Assembly (NCBI RefSeq): GCF_900589395.1
Contig: NZ_UUIS01000058.1
Span: 94,202 to 138,270 of the forward strand
DNA: 44,069 bases
Direction: 5' to 3'
Source of the DNA: Pseudomonas viridiflava
Lineage (GTDB): Bacteria > Pseudomonadota > Gammaproteobacteria > Pseudomonadales > Pseudomonadaceae
Position 1 is the stretch's first letter. Each line of letters opens with the position of its first letter. Below are positions 1 through 8,269 of this stretch, one piece after another. The translations under genes and the position numbers were made by a program. The notes beneath the pieces were generated by a model that did no database searches, was not told the DNA's origin, and was given only the letters and a program-made list of their open reading frames with translations.

Positions 1-3000
1 CTGGATCAGGCTGTCGGCAGGGTCAATTCGCCAGGTGTCGCCAAACTGCAGGATAGCCCTGGCGTCCATTCCGGTGTAGTCGAGCGTCACCGGACAGGCA
101 CCGCGATGGCGCTTGCACAGATCGCCCAGCCAGCGCAGCCGGTCGCCCTTGAGCGCGGCGGCATCCACGGTCACGCGCAGGCTTTCGGCAAGTCCGGTAC
201 GGGCATCCTCGATGCTCATGACCCGCTTGGCACGCAGGCGCAGGCCACCGGAAAAATCGTCATTGCTGACTTCACCTTCGACCACCACGATAGCATCGGT
301 CTGCAACAGTGACTGGGCGGCGTGAAACGCTTCGGCAAACAATGACGCTTCGATGCGCGCCGAGCGGTCATCCAGGGTGATGAAGCCCATCTTGTCGCCC
401 TTCTTGTTTTTCATTACCCGAAGGGCAATCACAAGCCCGGCCACTGTCTGGGTGTCGCGTGCCGGCTTGAGGTCAATGATGCGCTGGCGGGCAAAGCGGC
501 GGATCTCGCCTTCGTACTCATCGATCGGATGACCGGTCAGGTACAGGCCCAGGGTTTCCTTCTCGCCACGCAGACGCTCCTTGAGGGTAATCTCGCGGGT
601 CTTGCGATGGTTGGCATAGACGTCGGCATCCTCGGCCTCGAACAACCCGCCAAACAGGTCGCTGTGTCCACTGTCGCGGCTGCGCGCGGTCTGCTCGGCG
701 GACTGGATGGCCTCTTCCAGCGCGGTCAGCAGCACCGAACGGTTGCGGTCGATATTGGCCTGGTAAGCCTTGGGCTCCAGCTCGAAGTACGGCCCCAGGC
801 GGTCCAGCGCCCCGCTGCGGATCAGCCCGTCCAGGGTGCGCTTGTTGACGCGCTTGAGGTCGACCCGCGCACAGAAATCGAACAGGTCCTTGAAAGGCCC
901 TGCCTGGCGTGCCTCGGTGATGGCCTCCACAGGGCCCTCGCCGACGCCCTTGATCGCGCCCAGGCCGTAGATGATCCGCCCGTCGTCACTGACCGTGAAC
1001 TTGAACTCGGACATGTTCACGTCCGGCGCGTCCAGGCGCAGCTTCATGCTGCGCACTTCCTCGATCAGGGTTACGACCTTGTCGGTGTTGTGCATGTCCG
1101 CCGACAACACGGCGGCCATGAACGGCGCCGGGTAATGCATCTTCAGCCAGGCGGTCTGGTAGGACACCAGGCCGTAGGCGGCCGAGTGGGACTTGTTGAA
1201 GCCGTAGCCGGCAAACTTTTCTACCAGGTCGAAGATGTTACCGGCCAGGTCGGGCTCGATATTGTTGTTCTTGCAGCCTTCGATGAAACCACCGCGCTGC
1301 TTGGCCATTTCCTCGGGCTTTTTCTTGCCCATGGCCCGGCGCAGCATGTCGGCCCCGCCCAAGGTATAGCCGGCCATGACCTGGGCAATCTGCATCACCT
1401 GTTCCTGATACAGGATGATCCCGTAGGTCGGTGCCAGGACCGGCTTGAGGCCTTCGTACTGGTAGTCCGGGTGCGGGTAGGCAAGCTCGGCGCGACCGTG
1501 CTTGCGGTTGATGAAGTCGTCGACCATGCCCGATTGCAACGGCCCCGGACGAAACAGTGCCACCAGTGCGATCAGGTCTTCCAGGCAGTCGGGCTTGAGC
1601 TTCTTGATCAGCTCCTTCATGCCCCGCGATTCAAGCTGGAACACCGCCGTGGTCTCGGCACGCTGCAGCAGCTCGTAGGTCGGCTTGTCGTCCAGCGGGA
1701 TGAAGGCGATATCCAGCGGCGCCTTGTCTTCCTTGGCCCGCTCGCGGTTGATGGTTTCCAGCGCCCAGTCGATGATCGTCAGGGTCCGCAGGCCGAGGAA
1801 GTCGAACTTCACCAGGCCCGCTGCCTCGACGTCGTCCTTGTCGAACTGGGTCACCAGGCCGTCGCCGGCCTCGTCGCAATAAATGGGGGCAAAATCGGTG
1901 AGTTTGGTGGGCGCGATGACCACCCCGCCGGCGTGCTTGCCGACGTTACGCACCACGCCTTCGAGCTTGAGGGCCATTTCCCAGATTTCAGCGGCTTCTT
2001 CGTCATTCTTGAGGAAGTCGCGCAGGATCTCTTCCTGCTCGTAGGCCTTTTCCAGGGTCATGCCGACTTCGAAGGGAATCATCTTGGACAGGCGATCGGC
2101 CAGGCCGTACGACTTGCCCTGCACCCGCGCCACGTCGCGCACCACCGCCTTGGCGGCCATGGAGCCGAAGGTAATGATCTGGCTGACCGCGTTGCGGCCA
2201 TATTTTTCTGCCACGTACTCGATGACCCGGTCACGACCGTCCATGCAGAAGTCGACGTCGAAGTCGGGCATCGACACCCGCTCGGGGTTGAGAAAGCGTT
2301 CGAACAGCAGGTCGTATTCCAGCGGGTCCAGGTCAGTGATCTTCTGCACGTAGGCCACCAGCGAGCCGGCACCCGAGCCCCGGCCCGGTCCCACCGGCAC
2401 GCCGTTGCTCTTGGCCCACTGGATAAAGTCCATCACGATCAGGAAGTAACCCGGGAAGCCCATCTGGATGATGATATCCAGCTCGAAATTCAACCGGTCG
2501 ACATACACCTGGCGGCGTTCTTCATAGTTCTCCGAGTCCTTGGGCAATAGCACTTCAAGACGCTCTTCAAGCCCGTCGAAGGACACCTTGCGAAAGTACT
2601 CGTCGATGGTCATGCCATCGGGAATCGGGAAGTTGGGCAGGAAGTGCGTGCCCAGCTTGACGTCGATGTTGCAGCGCTTGGCAATCTCGACGGTGTTTTC
2701 CAGCGCCTCGGGCAGGTCGCTGAACAGCTCGGCCATTTCTGCCGGGCTCTTGAGGTACTGCTGGTCACTGTAGTTGCGCGAGCGGCGCGGGTCGTCCAGC
2801 GCCCGACCTTCACCGATGCACACCCGGGTTTCATGGGCGGCAAAGTCTTCTTCACGCAGAAAGCGCACATCGTTGGTGGCCACCAGCGGCGCGCCACAGC
2901 GATCGGCCAGGGCCACGGCGGCGTGCACATGCTCTTCGTCGTTGACCCGATTGGTGCGCTGCAACTCGATGTAGAAACGGTCGGGAAACACCGCCATCCA

Positions 3001-3468
3001 TTCACGCAGCAGCTGTTCGGCCTCAATGGCATTGCCCCCCAGCAGGGCCACGCCGATCTCACCTTCCTTGGCCGCCGACAACGCAATCAGGCCTTCGCTG
3101 GCCTGGGCCACCCATTCGCGCTCGATGACCACGAAGCCGTTGCGCTGGCCCTCGGTGAAGCCGCGGGAAATCAGCTCGGTCAGGTTGCGATACCCCAGCG
3201 GGTTCATGACCAGCAGGCTCAGGCGACTGAGCGGGGAATCGACATTCTTGCCGGCCAGCCACAGGTCGGCGCCGCAGATCGGCTTGATGCCTGCCCCCTG
3301 GGCAGCCTTGTAGAACTTGACCAGCGAACACATGTTGCCCTGGTCGGTGACCGCCACGGCAGGCATGTTCATGCCTGTCAGCGCCTTGACCAGTGGCTTG
3401 ACGCGCACCAGCCCGTCGACCAGGGAGTATTCGGTGTGCAGGCGCAGATGAACGAAAGAAGCCGACAT
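1..3468 (-). CDS. dnaE: DNA polymerase III alpha subunit (3' end cut by window)
   Basis: Catalytic subunit of the replicative DNA polymerase III; it polymerises DNA within the core complex with epsilon and theta. The frame is open from ATG at 3468 to base 1, 1156 codons. The family is about 1170 residues in pseudomonads, so only the last 10-20 codons are missing. The N-terminus MSASFVHLRLHTEYS is the PHP-domain start, with its H-x-H motif. The polymerase palm motif PDFDVDF lies near residue 400 (2249-2268). The C-terminal part carries the OB-fold region. It ends the minus-strand envelope/lipid A run, 66 bases after rnhB. The dnaE position next to lpxB-rnhB is conserved in gammaproteobacteria. 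No frameshift is visible. Function is certain; only the terminus is unseen. Confidence 0.97.
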   Translation of the reverse strand, partial: MSASFVHLRLHTEYSLVDGLVRVKPLVKALTGMNMPAVAVTDQGNMCSLVKFYKAAQGAGIKPICGADLWLAGKNVDSPLSRLSLLVMNPLGYRNLTELISRGFTEGQRNGFVVIEREWVAQASEGLIALSAAKEGEIGVALLGGNAIEAEQLLREWMAVFPDRFYIELQRTNRVNDEEHVHAAVALADRCGAPLVATNDVRFLREEDFAAHETRVCIGEGRALDDPRRSRNYSDQQYLKSPAEMAELFSDLPEALENTVEIAKRCNIDVKLGTHFLPNFPIPDGMTIDEYFRKVSFDGLEERLEVLLPKDSENYEERRQVYVDRLNFELDIIIQMGFPGYFLIVMDFIQWAKSNGVPVGPGRGSGAGSLVAYVQKITDLDPLEYDLLFERFLNPERVSMPDFDVDFCMDGRDRVIEYVAEKYGRNAVSQIITFGSMAAKAVVRDVARVQGKSYGLADRLSKMIPFEVGMTLEKAYEQEEILRDFLKNDEEAAEIWEMALKLEGVVRNVGKHAGGVVIAPTKLTDFAPIYCDEAGDGLVTQFDKDDVEAAGLVKFDFLGLRTLTIIDWALETINRERAKEDKAPLDIAFIPLDDKPTYELLQRAETTAVFQLESRGMKELIKKLKPDCLEDLIALVALFRPGPLQSGMVDDFINRKHGRAELAYPHPDYQYEGLKPVLAPTYGIILYQEQVMQIAQVMAGYTLGGADMLRRAMGKKKPEEMAKQRGGFIEGCKNNNIEPDLAGNIFDLVEKFAGYGFNKSHSAAYGLVSYQTAWLKMHYPAPFMAAVLSADMHNTDKVVTLIEEVRSMKLRLDAPDVNMSEFKFTVSDDGRIIYGLGAIKGVGEGPVEAITEARQAGPFKDLFDFCARVDLKRVNKRTLDGLIRSGALDRLGPYFELEPKAYQANIDRNRSVLLTALEEAIQSAEQTARSRDSGHSDLFGGLFEAEDADVYANHRKTREITLKERLRGEKETLGLYLTGHPIDEYEGEIRRFARQRIIDLKPARDTQTVAGLVIALRVMKNKKGDKMGFITLDDRSARIEASLFAEAFHAAQSLLQTDAIVVVEGEVSNDDFSGGLRLRAKRVMSIEDARTGLAESLRVTVDAAALKGDRLRWLGDLCKRHRGACPVTLDYTGMDARAILQFGDTWRIDPADSLIQ

Positions 3469-3534
3469 GAAGATCCTATAACGCTGGAACACGAAAAACG
3501 AAGAGCGCGATTGTACCCAGCCAGACCTGAAACG

Positions 3535-4176
3535 TCAGTCCTGGAGCAGACTGCCTGCGACCCTGTGGCCCAGCGCTGCACGTGCCTCCCAGGCTGCGCG
3601 CACCGGTGCAAACGAGCGCCGGTGAATCGGCGTAGGCCCAAGGCGCGCCAAGGCTTCCAGATGAACGGGCGTCGGGTAGCCCTTGTGCCCACCCATGCCA
3701 TACCCCGGATAGATCAGCTCGAAGGCGGCCATTTCCCGGTCACGGCTGACCTTGGCCAGGATGGACGCCGCTGCAATGGCCGGCACCTTGGCGTCGCCCT
3801 GCACCACCGGCGCCGAAGGCACCGACAGCGCAGGGCAACGATTGCCATCGATCAGGGCCAGTTTCGGCGTGATGCTCAACCCCTCGACGGCCCGCTGCAT
3901 GGCCAGCATGGTGGCATGCAGGATGTTGAGGTGATCGATCTCATCGACCTCGGCGCGGGCAATGCACCAGCACAGGGCTTTTTCACAAATTTCATCGAAC
4001 AGCTTTTCGCGCCGCGCCTCGGTGAGCTTCTTGGAGTCGTTCAGGCCAAGAATCGGCCGGGCGGGATCGAGAATCACCGCAGCAGTCACCACCGGGCCGC
4101 ACAACGGGCCACGTCCGACCTCATCGACACCGGCAACCCGTTCTTCGACGAGGGTGAAGTCCAGACCCATTTGCAT
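3535..4176 (-). CDS. rnhB: ribonuclease HII
   Basis: Cleaves the RNA strand of RNA-DNA hybrids and single ribonucleotides embedded in DNA; cytoplasmic, metal dependent. Counting from ATG 4176 (213 residues), the DEDD active site reads D18-E19 (in GVDEVGRGPLCG), D110 (in LIDGNR) and D128. The motif HKGYPTPVH and the basic C-terminal segment HRRSFAPVR are typical of type 2 RNase H. I chose ATG 4176 (MQMGLDF) because family members start there. An in-frame GTG at 4191 would add five residues and lies just after the lpxB stop. Neither start has a strong ribosome site. It sits between lpxB and dnaE, as in many proteobacteria. Confidence 0.95.
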   Translation of the reverse strand: MQMGLDFTLVEERVAGVDEVGRGPLCGPVVTAAVILDPARPILGLNDSKKLTEARREKLFDEICEKALCWCIARAEVDEIDHLNILHATMLAMQRAVEGLSITPKLALIDGNRCPALSVPSAPVVQGDAKVPAIAAASILAKVSRDREMAAFELIYPGYGMGGHKGYPTPVHLEALARLGPTPIHRRSFAPVRAAWEARAALGHRVAGSLLQD

Positions 4177-4195
4177 TGTGTGTACGCTCACAGTC

Positions 4196-5335
4196 TTACA
4201 GTGAAGAAGGGCGGCCGATCAGTGCCAGTACGGCATCGGCGGCCTGGTTGGAGGCATCGCGACGCAAGGTGCGATGAATCGCATCGAAGCCTTCGGTCTG
4301 TGCCTGGCCGTTATCGATCAGCGGCCCTGTTTCAGCGGCCAGCGACTCAGGCGTTGCGGCATCCTGAAGCAATTCGGGCACCAGTGCACGACCGGCCAGC
4401 AGGTTGGGCAGCGACACATAGGGGCTCTTGACCAGCCGCCTGAGTATCCAGAAGGTCAACGGTGCCATGCGATAAGCCACCACCATAGGACGCTTGTACA
4501 GCAGGGCCTCCAGTGTGGCGGTGCCGGAGGCGATCAGCACAGCGTTACAGGCCGCCAGCGCCAGGTGCGAGCCGCCATCGAGCAACGTCACCGGCAAATC
4601 GCGGCCTTGCAGCAGTTGCTCGATCTGCAGCCGGCGCTGCGGGCTGGCGCAGGGCAGCACGAAACGCAGCCCGGGCCGCTCGGCCAGCAGGCGCTGGGCG
4701 GCGTCGAAAAACAGCGCGCCCAGGCGCCCGACTTCGCCGCCCCGGCTGCCGGGCATCAACGCGACCAGCGGGCCGTCGCCCAGGCCCAACTCGGCCCGTG
4801 CGGCAGCGCGATCGGAGTGCAAGGCAATGGTGTCGGCCAACGGATGGCCGACGAAGCGCACTGGCACGCCCTTCTCTTCGTAGAAGCGCGCCTCGAACGG
4901 CAGCAGGGTCAGCATCAGGTCGCACCCTTCGCGGATCTTCAGCACCCGTTTCTGCCGCCAGGCCCAGACCGACGGGCTGACGTAATGCACGGTCTTGATC
5001 CCGGCGCGGCGTAATTGCAATTCGATATTCAGGGTGAAGTCCGGCGCGTCGATACCGATGAACACATCCGGCCGTTCGGCCGTCAGGGTGGCAGTCAGGT
5101 CCTTGCGTCGGCCCAGCAGTTCACGCAGGCGGCCCAGCACTTCGACCAGGCCCATGACCGACAGGCGCTCCATGGGGAAATACGAGGCCATGCCTTCGGC
5201 TTCCATGAGCGGCCCGCCGACACCGATGAACGTGGCATCCGGGTGACGCGCCTTGATGGCCCGCATCAGGCCGGCACCGAGAATATCGCCGGACGCTTCG
5301 CCGGCCACCAGCGCGATACGCAATGAGGCGCCCAT
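4196..5335 (-). CDS. lpxB: lipid-A-disaccharide synthase
   Basis: GT19 glycosyltransferase that joins lipid X to UDP-2,3-diacylglucosamine to make the tetraacyl disaccharide of lipid A. It is a peripheral protein at the inner membrane. The protein has 379 residues, the usual length. The N-terminus IALVAGEASGDILGAGLM, the central FIGIDAPDFTLNIE and HYVSPSVWAWRQKR, and the C-terminal half with LMPGSRGGEV, IASGTATLEALL and LPNLL are LpxB hallmarks. Only 2 bases separate it from the lpxA stop, and the rnhB start follows closely, so the lpx genes are co-transcribed and probably translationally coupled. Confidence 0.97.
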   Translation of the reverse strand: MGASLRIALVAGEASGDILGAGLMRAIKARHPDATFIGVGGPLMEAEGMASYFPMERLSVMGLVEVLGRLRELLGRRKDLTATLTAERPDVFIGIDAPDFTLNIELQLRRAGIKTVHYVSPSVWAWRQKRVLKIREGCDLMLTLLPFEARFYEEKGVPVRFVGHPLADTIALHSDRAAARAELGLGDGPLVALMPGSRGGEVGRLGALFFDAAQRLLAERPGLRFVLPCASPQRRLQIEQLLQGRDLPVTLLDGGSHLALAACNAVLIASGTATLEALLYKRPMVVAYRMAPLTFWILRRLVKSPYVSLPNLLAGRALVPELLQDAATPESLAAETGPLIDNGQAQTEGFDAIHRTLRRDASNQAADAVLALIGRPSSL

Positions 5336-5337
5336 GA

Positions 5338-6114
5338 TCAGCGGGTGATGCCGCGGGTCGAGGACTGGATCGACTGGAGAAAGAGGGCCACTTCAGGAAA
5401 CACCGAAGCCGGCTCGGCCAGCTCGACAATCGCCTGATCGACGGTCAGTCCCTGGCGATAGACCGTCTTGTAGGCCCTGCGCAGGGCCTGGATGGCCTTT
5501 TCGGAAAAACCGCGACGGCGCATGCCTTCAAAATTCATGCTGCGCGCCTCGGCAGGGTTGCCGAACACGGTGACGAACGCTGGTACATCCTTGCCGATGG
5601 CGGTGCCCATGCCGGAAAAGCTGTGGGCGCCGATATGGCAGTGCTGGTGCACCAGGGTGTAACCGGACAGGATGGCCCAGTCGTCGACATGCACATGGCC
5701 GGCCAGCGCGGTGTTGTTGACCAGGATGCAATGATTGCCGATCACGCTGTCATGGCCGATATGGGCATAGGCCATGACCAGGTTATGGTCACCCAGGGTG
5801 GTTTCGGCGCGGTCCTGGATGGTGCCGCGGTGAATGGTCACCCCTTCACGAATCACGTTGTGATCGCCGATGACCAGGCGCGTCTCTTCACCCTTGTACT
5901 TGAGGTCAGGGGTGTCCTCGCCTACCGAGGAAAACTGGTAGATGCGGTTATGACGCCCGATGGACGTCGGCCCGCGCACGATCACGTGGGGGCCTATCAC
6001 TGTACCCTCGCCAATTTCCACACCGGCTCCGATGATCGACCACGGGCCGACCTCCACACTGTCGGCCAGGACGGCCGTCGGATCGATGATTGCGCGAGGG
6101 TCAATCAAACTCAT
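5338..6114 (-). CDS. lpxA: UDP-N-acetylglucosamine acyltransferase
   Basis: First committed lipid A enzyme: it transfers a 3-hydroxyacyl chain from acyl carrier protein to the 3-OH of UDP-GlcNAc. The 258 residues form a left-handed beta-helix of hexapeptide repeats (for example VEIGEG, SVIGNH) and a helical C-terminus ending STRGITR. The catalytic His is H121 in AYAHIGHD, with H118 beside it. Residue 169 is Met (SGMGTAIG). The matching Met in P. aeruginosa LpxA is the known hydrocarbon ruler that sets a C10 acyl chain, where E. coli has Gly and uses C14. The start overlaps the fabZ stop (ATGA), which suggests translational coupling. Confidence 0.97.
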   Translation of the reverse strand: MSLIDPRAIIDPTAVLADSVEVGPWSIIGAGVEIGEGTVIGPHVIVRGPTSIGRHNRIYQFSSVGEDTPDLKYKGEETRLVIGDHNVIREGVTIHRGTIQDRAETTLGDHNLVMAYAHIGHDSVIGNHCILVNNTALAGHVHVDDWAILSGYTLVHQHCHIGAHSFSGMGTAIGKDVPAFVTVFGNPAEARSMNFEGMRRRGFSEKAIQALRRAYKTVYRQGLTVDQAIVELAEPASVFPEVALFLQSIQSSTRGITR

Positions 6115-6551
6115 AGCTTGCGTTCCGCACAGATGATTTCAGCGGAACAAACCGATTTGCCGTCAACCGACGCCTTGCACTCGAACTTCCAGATCTGGCG
6201 CTTGCAGCTGACGAACCTGGCTTCAAGCAACAACTGATCGCCCGGCACCACAGGCTGGCGGAAACGCAGTTTGTCCGAACCGACGAAGTAGTAGAGAGTG
6301 CCATCGGCAGGTCTGGCGTCAAGCATTTTGAAGCCCAGGATCCCGGCGGCCTGGGCCATTGCTTCGATGATCAGCACGCCCGGCATGATCGGATGCTGGG
6401 GAAAATGACCATTGAAGAACGGTTCGTTGACGCTGACATTCTTGTAGGCACGAATTGTCTTGCCCTCGATATCCAGCTCTACGACACGATCCACCAACAG
6501 GAAAGGGTAACGATGAGGCAAGTATTCGCGTATTTCGTTGATGTCCATCAT
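6111..6551 (-). CDS. fabZ: 3-hydroxyacyl-ACP dehydratase FabZ
   Basis: Dehydrates (3R)-hydroxyacyl-ACP to trans-2-enoyl-ACP in fatty acid elongation; a cytosolic hotdog-fold enzyme. With ATG 6551 it has 146 residues (MMDINEIREYLPHRYPFLLVDRV), the usual size. The catalytic pair is H49 in FNGHFP and E63 in LIIEAMAQ. A longer frame to 6599 exists, but its extra 16 residues do not look like FabZ. The next codon, ATG 6548, is an equal alternative. FabZ and LpxA/LpxD compete for the same 3-hydroxyacyl-ACP, which explains the shared transcript. The ribosome site is weak, and 110 bases separate it from lpxD. Confidence 0.96.
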   Translation of the reverse strand: MMDINEIREYLPHRYPFLLVDRVVELDIEGKTIRAYKNVSVNEPFFNGHFPQHPIMPGVLIIEAMAQAAGILGFKMLDARPADGTLYYFVGSDKLRFRQPVVPGDQLLLEARFVSCKRQIWKFECKASVDGKSVCSAEIICAERKL

Positions 6552-6661
6552 TTCGAGGGAAAGCCTGTAGTAAAGAATGAGAGTGCGTAACGACTGCACG
6601 CACTCTTCTGCAAATCGGGCAGGCGGCCTGACGACCTTACCGACCCGATATGAAAGAGATT

Positions 6662-7717
6662 TCAGCCATCAGATGAATCATTGGCGTCGCGGGTCACGGT
6701 CTCGACAACTTTTTCCAGCTTTTGCAGGCGCCGCGCCATGTCATCGATCTTGCGCAACCGGGCAGCGCTCTTGCGCCACTCGGCGGCCGGTTGCATGGCC
6801 GTGCCGGACGAGTAGGAACCCGGCTCGGTGATCGAGTGGGTCACCATGGTCATGCCGGTGATGAACACGCCGTCACAGATATCGATATGCCCCACCAGCC
6901 CCACGCCACCGGCCAGCATGCAATGCTTGCCGATACGGGTGCTGCCGGAAATGCCGACACAGGCCGCCATGGCCGTGTGATCGCCGATCTGCACGTTGTG
7001 CGCGATCTGAATCTGGTTGTCCAGCTTCACACCGTTACCGATCCGGGTGTCAGCCAGCGCGCCGCGGTCGATGGCGGTGTTGACGCCGATTTCCACATCG
7101 TCACCGATGACCACGCCACCGATCTGGGCGATCTTTTGCCAGACACCCTTTTCGTTGGCGAAACCAAAACCCTCACCGCCCAGTACCGCACCGGTTTGCA
7201 CCACGACCCGCTGGCCGATGCGCACATCGTGGTACAGCGTGACCCGCGGAGCCAGCCAACCGCCCTCGCCGATTTCGCAGCGGGCACCGATGAAGCAATG
7301 GGCGCCCACGGTGACACCTGCCGCAATGCGTGCACCGCTCTCGATCACCGCATAAGGCCCCACGCTTGCACTGGGGTCGACATGGGCGTCATCAGCCACC
7401 AGGGCGGTAGGATGAATCCCGGTCACCGCCTTGGGCTTGGGGTCGAACAGGTGCGACACCCGGGCATAGGCCAGGTAAGGGTCAGGTACCAGCAGCGCAT
7501 CGCCTGCATAGCTGTCGAGGTCGGCAGGTTTGAGCAGGACGGCCGCGGCCTGGGTTTCGGCCAGAAACTTGCGATACTGCGGGTTGGCCAGAAAACTGAC
7601 CTGACCGGGCCCCGCCTCTTGCAAGGTGGCCAGCCCGGTGATGTCCTTGTCCTTGTCGCCACGCAAGGTGGCGCCCAGGAACTCGGCCAGCTGGCCGAGC
7701 TTGATGGGTGCGCTCAT
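6662..7717 (-). CDS. lpxD: UDP-3-O-(3-hydroxyacyl)glucosamine N-acyltransferase
   Basis: Third lipid A step: adds a 3-hydroxyacyl chain to the 2-amino group of UDP-3-O-acylglucosamine. The 351 residues match the family. An N-terminal uridine-binding domain (about 1-100) with VSFLANPQYRKFL is followed by hexapeptide beta-helix repeats (about 105-300). The conserved QIAHNVQIG segment carries the likely catalytic His. Then come ITGMTMVTHSITEPGSYSSGT and a C-terminal helix (RLRKIDDMARRLQKLEK). Only 2 bases separate it from the skp stop. The usual bamA-skp-lpxD-fabZ-lpxA-lpxB order is intact. Confidence 0.97.
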   Translation of the reverse strand: MSAPIKLGQLAEFLGATLRGDKDKDITGLATLQEAGPGQVSFLANPQYRKFLAETQAAAVLLKPADLDSYAGDALLVPDPYLAYARVSHLFDPKPKAVTGIHPTALVADDAHVDPSASVGPYAVIESGARIAAGVTVGAHCFIGARCEIGEGGWLAPRVTLYHDVRIGQRVVVQTGAVLGGEGFGFANEKGVWQKIAQIGGVVIGDDVEIGVNTAIDRGALADTRIGNGVKLDNQIQIAHNVQIGDHTAMAACVGISGSTRIGKHCMLAGGVGLVGHIDICDGVFITGMTMVTHSITEPGSYSSGTAMQPAAEWRKSAARLRKIDDMARRLQKLEKVVETVTRDANDSSDG

Positions 7718-7719
7718 GA

Positions 7720-8223
7720 TTACTTCAGCTGGTTCATGCGCTCGATAACCTGGCGAGTGACGTCGTACTGAGGCTTGACGTCGATCACTGCACCACGTTC
7801 GAACACCAGGTCGTAGGCGCCACGCTTGATGACTTCTTCAACGGCCTGGTCCAGTTTCGGCTTGAGCTGCTTGAGCATCTCGCGGTCAGCCGTGGCCTTG
7901 GCTTCGTTCAGCTCCTTGGACTGGAACTGATAGTCACGGGCCTTCTGCTTGAATTCCAGCTCAAGACGCTCGCGCTCTGGCTGGGCCATCTTGTCGCCAC
8001 CGCTGACCAGACGATCCTGGATACCCTTGGCGCTGGTTTCCAGGCTCTTGAGCTTGGTCACTTGCGGACCGAATTTCTTCTCGGCATCCACGGCGTAACG
8101 CTTGGCGGCGTCCGATTCCAGCAGGGCCATCTGATAGTTCAGAACAGCGATTTTCAGGTCGGCGAAGGCCGGGGTTGCGACCAGGACGGTGGCCAACAGT
8201 ACCAATTGGGTCAACTTACGCAC
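7720..8223 (-). CDS. skp: periplasmic chaperone Skp/OmpH
   Basis: Trimeric periplasmic chaperone that holds unfolded outer-membrane proteins on their way to BamA. I chose the GTG at 8223 because an AGGAG lies 7 bases upstream and it opens directly onto a signal peptide (MRKLTQLVLLATVLVATPAFA, cleavage after A21). A longer frame to 8352 would bury this signal inside 43 extra residues. The mature protein is 146 residues, charged and mostly helical, with a long coiled-coil region (KKFGPQVTKLKSLETSAKG to RDYQFQSKELNEAKATADREML). That is the Skp tentacle layout. It lies 46 bases after bamA, its functional partner. Confidence 0.95.
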   Translation of the reverse strand: MRKLTQLVLLATVLVATPAFADLKIAVLNYQMALLESDAAKRYAVDAEKKFGPQVTKLKSLETSAKGIQDRLVSGGDKMAQPERERLELEFKQKARDYQFQSKELNEAKATADREMLKQLKPKLDQAVEEVIKRGAYDLVFERGAVIDVKPQYDVTRQVIERMNQLK

Positions 8224-8269
8224 AAATACACTCCTACAGAATTCATTGTCGTTGCTTGGAGTCAGACCT

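Noticed and set aside
529..4431. Long plus-strand frames (673 and 595 codons) opposite dnaE and rnhB
   Set aside because: Shadow frames with the same biased composition and no recognisable domain; they cross the real dnaE-rnhB boundary.
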